From NCBI GenBank assembly GCA_024516035.1, contig CM044955.1:44644592-44708591 (forward strand): a stretch of 64,000 nucleotides of DNA, in the 5' to 3' direction. The notes beneath the pieces were generated by a model. It made no database searches. It was not told the DNA's origin and saw only the letters and a list, made by a program, of their open reading frames with translations. This document shows, piece by piece, positions 12,263 through 22,200 of the stretch; the first letter of the stretch is position 1, and each line of letters begins with the position of its first letter. A program made the translations under genes and the position numbers. The stretch is from Bactericera cockerelli. Lineage: Eukaryota > Arthropoda > Insecta > Hemiptera > Triozidae.

Positions 12263-12639
12263 CTGCAGTGGAACTTTTACGCAACATAATTATCACAGAT
12301 CCCGCAAAAACTATTGCACCATTCGGCCCTTGTGTCGGATCCGTCTCCGGACTGGGCACCTGGGCAGTACGCACAATTTCCCTTCCCCTGGTGCCAGATC
12401 CCAACCTGTTGAACCTGTCAAGCGAGTGGGATCTGCCAGTAAATTCCCACGAAAAAATTCCCATCACCTTTCAAAAAATCTCAATTCCCACTGTATTCTC
12501 CCTAATGCCGTTCCAGAAATCTGTTTTCTGCGTTTCGTTTTCGCTACGAAAATTCGAAAAAATATTAGCGAAACAATCAAACAAATAAACGTTGAATGCA
12601 CTTGCACTATTCACTGAGATCATTATTGCAAATTGCACT

Positions 12640-12835
12640 GATTCTCGTATGATCACCGAACTTGAACAAGGTTCTAGTCCAACGAGGTGAAGACTTCGTA
12701 ATGCTGGCTGCTGGCACTCCAGATTCCAGCCCAACCCGGGCTGGGTGAGGTTAATGTGGGTAGTAGGTTTGTGAGATTCCTGCGAATCGAGGGTAATACC
12801 CCCATCTCAAGATGACCCAGCTGTTTGTTGAAAGA
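12640..12835 (+). repeat. 5S-derived SINE, plus orientation
   Basis: The 5S-like head (ATGATCACCGAACTTGAACAAGG...CGAGGTGAAGACTTCG) is followed by the shared SINE central domain CCCAACCCGGGCTGGGTGAGGTTAATGTGGGTAG and GCGAATCGAGGGTAATACCCCC. It lies within about 160 bp of the PSMG3 start codon. Confidence 0.7.
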
Positions 12836-12994
12836 GACCTAAAACCCCAGTTTAAGAACAATCAACTTTACTTACCCATTACACATTTTTAAATATTATC
12901 TTCAACTAAAAAACAAATTTTACCTGATGTTTGAACTGAAAAGTTTCTTATTTAGTGTCAACTGTCAACCAGTTTTCAGAAATAGAATATTTAC

Positions 12995-13077
12995 ATGGTT
13001 CCTAATATGTCTAAAATTAAAACAATTGGAGCCCTTATCAATGGTGCACACACTGATATTGTAATAGCAGATTATGA
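12995..13077 (+). CDS. PSMG3: PSMG3 exon 1
   Basis: 83 nt ending GA in phase 2, donor GTGAGTCC. Encodes the N-terminus with GALINGAHTDIVIADYE, the first beta strand pair. Two in-frame ATGs (12995, 13007); the first follows an in-frame TAG and is preferred. Confidence 0.82.
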
Positions 13078-14696
13078 GTGAGTCCTTTTCATTTTACTAC
13101 CAATTTTAATTTTATAAAAAAGTTATCATATTTGTGTTAATCACTTTCATGATATCAGAACTACTCAAACTCACTTTACCAAATCTACACTGAAACTGGG
13201 ACTTAAACCACCGACCTCCAGATTACAAGTCCGCTGACTTATCAATCAAGCTACTGAGGTCGGTTAATTAATTTTATATTCAGACTTCTTATAGTCAGTT
13301 CTATCATAAAATGATGAAACTGAGACATCTTGAAACCTTGATTTGGCTTACTCTTGGATTCAATCAAATTTAGTTGTAAAATCAAATGCCATAAAAAAAA
13401 GCTATTGCTAATTAACATTTAAAACAATCAACTTTATACACAATCAAATGGATAATGTCCATGCTTAATCAGGCTGTTAGTGACAAAGCACTCCACCATC
13501 AGGTTATCAAAGTTAACTAACATCCAGAGAAGATTTGTCGTAATGATCTATATTTTTTAGTTAATACACATGTGCAAATTTGTTTAAAAAAACTGAATTT
13601 CAAAACACCAAACATTGGTTTGAACAGATCCATCAACAATCATGGTTTCACTGCACTAGCGCTAATTTGACAAATTCTTTTAGAACTAACACTGTCAATT
13701 CAAGATTCACAGCCAATCTGAGATTAACAAGTTTGATAGAACCAACCTTAAAGGTCAGAGCAAAAATATTTTTTTCAAAAATGATCTTTATCCTTCTGAT
13801 TTTTTATATTAGAAATTTATCAGAAGTAATATTCAATATTTCATCAAGAAAACGTAAAGTAGCCAGTATCAATGACACATAATTATACCAGTTCTCATTC
13901 AGTCACTGAAGTTAAGCAAGGTGGACTTTGCTGGTCTAATCCTAGGCAGTGGACTTTTTTTACTTCTAATATTCTATTGATAAAATTTCAGAAACATGCT
14001 CTTGGTCATGATAACTCAAAATGAAAAGCTGGGTCAAATAACACTTGTTGACAAAACTACAGCAAGGAATTGGGAAGGAGAACAAGATGCATATTTTATG
14101 AAGTGAGTTATTTATATTATTTTTAACTTTTTTTTTAATGTACATAACTTTTGTATTTATTTAAATATAAAACAGCTCTTCTAACTTAAGTGTAGTTTAT
14201 CAACACAGACCTTTTATCATCTGTTGCTGGACTTTCAATCACACTGTTCTATGGAATCACCATCAAACTATATTATTTTCTTGTATACATTTTGTTACTT
14301 TAGTCTTTTTAGTTCTGTGACTAGGTGTGTTACTTTATTTGAGTACTGTTGTGAAGAATGGGCAAACTGTTTGTAAATTAATAAAACTGACATTTGATCT
14401 GTTTGTGATAGTTTGAAACATCTTTGTAGATATCTCATGTGAATTAAACTTTCTAGTAGATCACTCCTGTGATTAATTTATAATATATTGTAGAAGATAC
14501 CTCCTTGTTTTGCAGTCACCTTTTTGGTAAAGAAGATGAATGGAGTCAAAGTTTGGCCAGATATTTGTCGGATTTCACAAATCCACCCAAACCAGTGCTC
14601 TACTCAATACTGGTGAAAGAAGATCAAAAAACAGTGGATACTATGGAATCTCTCAGAGCTCTTATGAATGACCAGATGGTGAGGGAAGGAAAATAG
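12995..14696 (+). CDS. PSMG3: Proteasome assembly chaperone 3 (whole gene, 3 exons)
   Basis: Coding exons 12995-13077, 13992-14102 and 14516-14696 join to 375 nt, 124 residues plus stop. Both introns have GTGAGT donors and TTTCAG/TTGCAG acceptors and keep frame. The fold core resembles PAC3: a first strand pair ending LLVMITQNEKLGQITLVDK, matching the VTQ.GKMGTL strand of vertebrate PSMG3 (122 aa), and a final helix TMESLRALMNDQMV matching the C-terminal MEGLKALR helix. In the known family PAC3 pairs with PAC4 and chaperones assembly of the 20S proteasome alpha ring; this is family knowledge. An in-frame TAG lies 12 nt before the first ATG; a second ATG at 13007 is also possible. It converges with PANK4. 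Identification rests on length and the two motifs, since PAC3 is poorly conserved. Confidence 0.87.
13125..13268 (-). repeat. tRNA-derived SINE in PSMG3 intron 1
   Basis: Same family as 1970-2112: body ATCACTTTCATGATATCAGAACTACTC, then head GCTTGATTGATAAG read on the minus strand. Lies about 50 bp after the exon 1 donor. Confidence 0.6.
13868..13956 (+). repeat. Old 5S rRNA-like head in PSMG3 intron 1
   Basis: GCCAGTATCAATGACACATA... CCAGTTCTCATTCAGTCACTGAAGTTAAGCAAGGTGGACTTTGCTGG follows eukaryotic 5S rRNA order (GGTTCTCGTCCGATCACCGAAGTTAAGCAACG). It is well diverged and truncated, so it is a 5S-derived SINE or 5S pseudogene, not a working rRNA gene. Confidence 0.5.
13992..14102 (+). CDS. 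PSMG3: PSMG3 exon 2
   Basis: 111 nt after a TTTCAG acceptor, donor GTGAGTTA, phase 2 at both ends. Carries the conserved NMLLVMITQNEKLGQITLV strand region. Confidence 0.87.
14516..14696 (+). CDS. PSMG3: PSMG3 exon 3
   Basis: 181 nt after a TTTTGCAG acceptor, ending in TAG at 14694-14696. Encodes the last strand (PVLYSILVKED) and the terminal helix (TMESLRALMNDQM). No canonical AATAAA within 150 nt downstream. Confidence 0.87.
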
Positions 14697-16044
14697 AAGG
14701 CAATTATTTAATTATCTTGTTGTACCTTTTTTATTTGTTAATAATATTTATATTGACATATTACCAATTGTCTAAAATGACCTGAGAGTAACATATTCAT
14801 ACCCTTTGCCTGAAAGAAAAAAAAAGTTTTTTTTTTTAATTTATTTATTTATTTAATAACAGGATACATATACAAAGGTATTTTTCCTAAGCTAAAGCTT
14901 CTAAGAAAGTTCCATGGCCTTATTTGTCTATAAATCCCATCTCAAAAAATATTTTTTGAAAAGAATCAATTGAGAACTTTTGGAGGAGATACAGTGATTA
15001 TGTAAAAGAAAATCTCAAAATATAGTGAAAATTTGTAGTAAAAAAAAAAAAAAAATACCAAGTGTATACAATGTGAACCATTCATGAGGAAGTATTGTGT
15101 CCATAATTGGCAGTGTATTTTTTCTTTATATGAATAATGTCATGAAAGTTTTAACTCAGACTGTAACCTTGAAGTTCCCTACTTAGATGGATGGTAACAT
15201 TTTCATTTGTACAGAACTTATCTTATATACATTATACATATTAGGTATACATTTTCATAATTAAAATATAAATATATAAACTTTATTTGTACAGTAAGTA
15301 TGCATTTTATACCTACTAGGATTTTTATTACAATAATAAAAATAAACAACCCTGTAAAGATAATATAAGATATTAATTCAATGCAGCCTTGTGCTGCAAG
15401 TGTGTTTTCATTCATTTTTTTATTTATTTCTAAATAAATTTTAGATTTATTTCTAAATAAAAAAATCTAAAATTTACACCTATAACTGTAAATCTTGTAA
15501 ATTAATCAGGAAAAAAAAAGAGATATCTATTGGGTAGTAAAATTTTAATTAAGAATTAATATAGTAAAAAATTAATTACTATGGAGAAATTCTCATCTGA
15601 TTCAAAAGCTCCACCACTTCAGAAAGACATAAAATTTATTTTTGATCTACTTTTTGATCTGGAATTTAGAAAGATTTGATTCTATCTTTTCAATTTCTTC
15701 AACTAATAACAATAATGAGTTTTTGAAACGGTAAACTTTGAAAATATTTTTAACAATAAAAAATTAGGTGAGAACTTAAAATAAATCTGAAGAAACTGGT
15801 ACTTATTTTTGATCTAACAAACAATAACTTAAAAAGGTAAGAATTTGTGGTCAAATCCTGATTAGGGTGCCAAACAATCTACAGAAAGAGAGAGCCAACA
15901 CTGTTCATGACCACTTTCATTGATACAGGTTGGGGCTAAAGTCTGGAAATCCCTGAATATTTTTTAATTTTGAACGGTAAACCGCATTAATAAATTCGGG
16001 CCAATTTTTTGGGCTCGAATAACCCCTCAATTCTCGCAGGGGTC
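14697..16044. other. Gap between convergent PSMG3 and PANK4 3' ends
   Basis: AT-rich. 14920-15140 holds an inverted copy of the repeat at 2.75-3.06 kb. Poly-T/A runs and ATTTATTT tracts occur near 14825-14860 and 15415-15470. No additional gene seen; poly(A) signals for either gene could not be assigned. Confidence 0.5.
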
Positions 16045-16249
16045 TTAATCTGCCTTCTCATACTTGCATACCACGCTGAACATCTGGCCCCCAAGGCGCT
16101 GTGCAAGCCACCGGTTCTTGATAACAGCCAGCTTCAGACTCTCACAGGTGAACGTGGCATTCAAGTTAGTGTGAACAGCTCTTCCCATACCTTCCAGGAC
16201 AATCAGGTCAATAGACGATAGCTCTGTGGCAAGATCTCGACCAAGTCGA
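16045..16249 (-). CDS. PANK4: PANK4 exon 14 (terminal)
   Basis: 205 nt after a TTTCAG acceptor, residues 698-765, TAA at 16047-16045. Encodes the end of the DUF89 domain: [23 protein letters not shown] and [10 protein letters not shown]. Confidence 0.95.
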
Positions 16250-19200
16250 CTGAAATCATGAAAAAAAAAAAAAATAATAAGTCATCTAATTTATGTTGAT
16301 CACAAATACTCAAACTTGCCTTACAAAATTTGGCCATATATACTCGTGACTATAACCACCGATCTCCAGATTACAAGTCCGTCACCTTATCGATCGAGCT
16401 AGAGAGGATGTTTGGAAAAATGCTAAATGGAATGGGTTTTACGAGTACTAATGCTAATGCATCATATCTCCAACCAACCATCATATTCCAATAACAATCT
16501 CGTAATGCCACCACTGGTCGTTCAACTACCCCAATTGTGCTCACAAGGGGCAGGGCCTGACATCCAAAGTACTGAGGCGAAAAAAAATTGACTCTAAGAT
16601 TCGAACCCAGGTCACTGGAGTGCAAGCCGAGCATGCCAAGGTGATTCCTAATGGGTGTAAATAAACTAATAAACAAGATGAGCACAAAGTCTCACCCCAC
16701 CCCTAGTGGCTCGAGAACAACTGAAAATATTGAAAAGCGTTAAATCTGAGCAGCAATCAACTCACGAATTAGATAGAATTACCTATCAAAAATGGATTCA
16801 ATTTATAAGTGATGAAACTTGAAATTCATTGGTCTTATCATCAACAAATTTCATCTTCCTGCAAACTCCAGTTCACGAGTTGTAAGTCAGAAAGTATGAA
16901 CATTAAGCAAGACGGCTGACCCTGTATCTCAAGAACTGTAAGTTGTAGAGGTCTGAATTTATTTGCATATAATTTCAATTTTTATTACCTTTAATTTGAA
17001 CTAATTTTGGATAGGTAAGTCATTCCAATTAAGGTTCTTGAGCTAGCCCAGCCTAAATGACCAGCCGAAGACAAATTTCGTCCAAAAATCAATCCTCTAA
17101 AATATGAGTCAACTCGAATTTTACGGCTTGTCGATACATTGAATGGTTTTCGAGGTACAAGGTACCCAGGGTGAGACTTTATGTTCACCCTGTATATTCA
17201 ATATAAATGTGTTAACACCACAAAAATAATTGGAAGATCAAATATGACACAAAATGCCTGGACATTGCACTTTTTATTTTATTAAAAACACCTTCGACAA
17301 AAAGTCATTTAGTAGAAAAATAAATTTGGTATAATTAGTTATTTATTCGGTATAATTAGTTTTGTTCGGTATAATTAATTAATTAATCGTATTTTTTGCT
17401 CAAAAATGATTTTTTTCTGAGAGAGTATGGTAGTGTATTTTCTTCTTACCTCAGATCAAGACAAGGACCAGCTTGTGCCGTTTCCATGGCAACCAGAAGG
17501 CCGGTCTGCAATGCATTGGAGATAATAGAACACATGGTGCCTGCCTGTCTCAGTAGAACTACGAGCTCGGAGTGAGTCACATCGTTGAGAGCGGGAGCAG
17601 AGTTGGCACATAAAATGACCTGAGAGATTTTTGAAATAATTAAAATAATAATAATAATAGCCGCTTATTGTTGTTGTATTAGCGGCGTAGCTAACGCCGA
17701 AAATGATGGTCTTTCGCCAGGATTTACCCGGCTTGGCCTTCCTGCAAGACATCACCTTGCCCTCGAGAGAACTAATTCCAAAGTTCTATCAACAAAAATG
17801 CAATCAATTGCAAATAGTTCTGACTCGTTCTAGTTAAAAAAAAAACTAATAACTAATTGGCCCACCTAGTACCTGTGAGGAAAAATATGATTCGAACCCA
17901 CGGATCCCTACGAATATTATAAACAAGTATTCAAGGACAAACTGGTCTTTGCTTTAGCGTTGATGTAAGGGACGGTGTAAGTTCAGTTTTAACGTCTGAG
18001 CTATGATTTCGTTTTAATGGGGAAAGCAAGAGAAAGTAACTCTCTACCTGTTAATGAGTGATTTTGATTGAAACTCAACCCCGCCCCTAATTGGGACCTG
18101 GACACCATCACGTCTGCAGAATACTTACTTTGGTTCCTCTACGTAGCAGGTCTCTCGCGAAGGGTAGAATTCCCAGGACAATATCAATACCACTATTATC
18201 AATAAATATTGCTGCCTTCTTGTGAGGTGGTCCCTTTAATCTATCTAACCATAGGTCTAAGTCATCCATCAGCCAAGGTCTATCTGAAATGATAATAGAT
18301 AATTTTTAATCTTAAATTTCAAATTTTAATTTGATAAGATTTCTGCAGGGATTTTTTTTTTTTGAGAGAGAGAGAAAATGATTGGCTCAAGATCACCCAT
18401 ATTGTACGTATTTGAATTTTCCCGAAACGGCCTAACCATACCTCTCCTTTAATTCCATGAGCGTGACGCAATGTCCGATGTTGTTCATTCTACTCTTGAT
18501 GTTTTAGCAGTACACTCACCTCCAGATCAAGCCCTCCACTTCGTTTTTCCATTCAACTCCATGCATATCCATTGAACTTTTGACATAACCTTTTTTTTGG
18601 TTAGAATTTTCTAGGCGTTTTAGGGCGGAATTAACAGACAACATCAATAACTTAAGTCGTTGGTAAGTGTCGATTTTCCCTATCTTACACAGTACGCAAT
18701 CCGTGACCTAGCGCCACAGAGGTATTACAAAAACGTCTATTAATTCCGCCATTAGTATAAATAGAAAAATCACAGTATGGACATTTATGCTGATTAACAA
18801 AAATATATTCAAATTACTTTGAGAAACTCGATCTTTTCGAGGGAAACAGTACGCAATTCGTGACTTAGCGCCACAAAGGTATTACAAAAACGTCTATTAA
18901 TTCCGCCCTTAGTATAAATAGAAAAATCACAGTATGGACATTTATGCTGATTAGCAAAAATATATTTAAATTAAATTGAGAAGCTCGATCTTTTCGAGGG
19001 AAAAAACTATTTTTTCTTTTGGGGCTCGGGGAAATTTATTTTTTTATTTATATTCTATCAAGTGTAAACCATACTGTTAGTTTTATATCAACACTGTAGT
19101 GGCTGTGAAACTTCAACTTTTAATTTAAAATTCGTAAATGTATGAAAAGTTAAATGGCAAAACAGCAAGTGCGCGAATAATTCTGGATTTTTAATATTGA

Positions 19201-22200
19201 CTTCTGGAGGTTGTTTTTACATGTCTCTCTTGTTCAGGATAGATCTCCATGTTTTTGATTTTTTATTAATACAAAAATGACTGGAAAATTCCAACTAAAT
19301 TACTTCCGAGATTAGAAATCGGAAGTATTTTTTTTTATTCTTACGGACATGCACGAAGTTTTATGGCCAGATAGCAAGTTAGCTGTTCCTAGGTTATGTT
19401 GGTGCAAAAGTAGCGGCACAAGTTGCCTAGATCATTTTTTTTCAACTTCGCTTTCAACTGCATGGTTATATCACGACGACGGTGTTCTTCGCAGGAAATC
19501 CACAAACCTGCTACCCACAGCCCGAGTTGGCCGGAATGCCAGCATCACGAAATCTTCACCTCGCTGGACGTTGCTTAACTTCGGTGATCCTACGAGAACC
19601 GGTGCATTCAACGCGCCATCGACGCTGGCTGCCCAAATCAAACTTGAACAAGTGTACCTAACTTCTATGTTGATTAATTGTGTTGTACCTTGTTTTTAAT
19701 TTGTACACAAATTTCAAAATAAAAAGTGGCTGTATGGACTTATTTTTGGTCCACTGCCAAAAAAAAAAAAAAAAAAAGAGGTAAAGACAAAGATTGTATA
19801 TTGGAGAGAGAGAGACACACAGATAGTTATAGAGAGTGAGAGAAAGAGAAAGAGAGAGAAAATGAGAGAGAGAGAGAGAGAGTGAGGAAAAAAACGCTTG
19901 CATACGAGTCTGCAACCATTGGGACATTTTCATCTTTACTATTCAAGGTCTAAAACTTAACTGACCAAATTTCGTATTGTGCGCATGACACATATTGTGC
20001 GCATGACACATACTTTTTCTCTTCTCTCTTTTTATAATTTAATATTTCGTTACATAATTTTGGTTATGTGCCAGAGCAAAGACATGAAAATGTCAAAAAA
20101 ACAACAACAAATGTAGGTACCTACCTGGTATTTTGGCTCGTGCGTGGCTGAACTGAAAGGGCTGATCCTTTTCCAAGATGGCGGCCACCTCCTTGGCGCC
20201 CCAGTCAAACATGTTGCCCGCCACCACTGAGTAGATGAGTTCCTCGGACCTCTGGCTGTCGCTCAGTTGATCCAGCTCAGAGAGCCGAGACTCGAAACAG
20301 GCCAGCGCTGACTCATTCTCCAATTGTTTTTGCTGGAAAAATATCATAACGAAAAAATAACCCCGCCCTTTAGTTAGGACATATATTATGTATATATATT
20401 TTTTTTTATATATATTGTATATTGTATTTTCGTTTGTAATTATTTGTATTGTATATGTCCTATTACCTAATAAAGTGTAAATAAATGAAAAACATTGGAA
20501 AGCTTGTAGTCACCATGGCCAAGTGGGTAGCGCGCTGGGTTTACAAGCACGGTGACCTGGGTTCGCATTCCAGCTGGGTAAATAATTTTCTACTCTGTAT
20601 TATGGATGTTCCGGTTCTGGGGGGTCCTTGTCAATTATTAGCCTCCTTGTATAGACAGTGGTAGAAATGCTAAGTCATTACTCCACTGTCTCAGTGCCGG
20701 ATTACCCATATGGCGGATTTGGCAGATGCCAAGGGCCCCGCGCTTTAGGGGGCCCCGCGCTTGAGCAGCTTACACTAGATATTATGAGATTTTTAAAAAG
20801 CTTGCAATAGGTATTATGAGGTTTTTAAAAGCTTACACTAGGTTTTTTTGGATAATGAGTAAGAAGAAGAAATAAAAGGGGAAAAAACACACACTCACAG
20901 CAAAGTACATAATAAATTGAAAGAAAACCGCGGGGCCCCTTATTACTATCTACTCCTCGAATCAACCACATGGACACTAGTGGAATACCTACTCCAATTG
21001 CGGATCTGGTAGATGCCAAGTTCCCCGCAGTTTTGGGGACCCCGCGTTTCGGGCAGCTTACACAAATTATGTATAAGTGTTTTTGAATGGCTTTCAAGTT
21101 GGTTTTTCTGGATTTCAATATTAAATAAAATCATAGCCAGTTGAGCAAAATATTAAAAGAAAAACCACGGGGCCCCCCCTTAAAATTGACCACGTACATA
21201 TATGAAAATAGGTAGTCTCTATACCAATTGCCTGCGGATCTTTATATAATATTATATATTATAATTACTCTTATTTGAAAAGAATAATATTGACGGACGT
21301 GATTATCGCCTTCGGTAATCTCTACCATCAAACCCATAAAGTGTCTTCTGAGGGCTCGGTGATCGGCTTTATCGACATCTTAACCAATGATCGTCATTTT
21401 ATAGTCGCCTGCGACGCTTTTAATGTTTTTTTTCAAGATGTTTTTTTTTGTATCTATTTTCCGAGTACTTTACCCCATAACATTGCAAAAATTTCGCCTG
21501 CGGCGCCGTCAAATTTACTTATCATGATATTTTGGATTGAAAACGTCGTTTTGGATACTATTATGGATTAGTGCCTAGGACACTTGGCTTCGGTTTCAAG
21601 GTTCTAAAAATAGTGTTTTAAAAAAAACTCAGTACAATTTTGGGGCCCCGCGCCTTGAAAATGCCAAGGGCCCCGCGCAGCCTTAATCCGGCACTGCACT
21701 GTCTGGCTACCATCGTTCACGATGACGCCACCCTATGATGATGATAATCGTGATGTCACAATTACTGAAATTCGCCCTACTAAATACAAAACCCCTTTAT
21801 CATTTGCCTCAATACTGAGTACACTGCCTCGGGAAGGTGTGCTAGAAAAAGTACTTTATGTTCTATAGTAAACAATCAGTATCTAGCATTATGCAGTCAA
21901 AAGAGAAATCTGTAATGAGAAGCGTTTGTAGATAGTACGATTGAATGATAAATACGATAAGAATGATAAAATATTATTAAATTTGTTTTCATCATAATCT
22001 TGACTAGTCTAGCTGGGGGATTATTAACAGGGAGAAGACCCGCATTGGCTTAATTCTGGGGGCCCTTGTCAATTATTAACCTCCTTGTAAAGACAGTGAG
22101 TGGTACAAGTGCTGAGTCATTCCTCCACTGCCTGGCTACTATCGTTCACGATGACGCCACCCTATGATGATGATGATAATCGTAATGTCACAATTACTCA

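Larger units (their letters stand above)
11395..12345. repeat. Region bounded by about 50-bp inverted repeats
   Basis: GGATCCGACACAAGGGCCGAATGGTGCAATAGTTTTTGCGGGATCT at about 11402-11448 recurs as its reverse complement at about 12297-12343. The interval contains a GC-rich hairpin cluster and a tRNA-like SINE head. The arms could be the ends of an unknown foldback element or two inverted copies of a dispersed repeat. I did not find a target duplication. Confidence 0.5.

Noticed and set aside
16371..16685. 104-codon minus frame in PANK4 intron 13
   Set aside because: Covers a SINE head; no motif, and introns on both sides are well defined.
19550..19630. 5S rRNA gene
   Set aside because: Only the first about 65 nt resemble 5S; the rest is SINE sequence repeated elsewhere in the window.
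19658..19933. Minus-strand LSLSLSLS frame
   Set aside because: (AG)n simple repeat.
21275..21571. 98-codon plus frame
   Set aside because: Lies inside the hAT MITE, no conserved motif, and the shorter copy at 6.8 kb lacks it.
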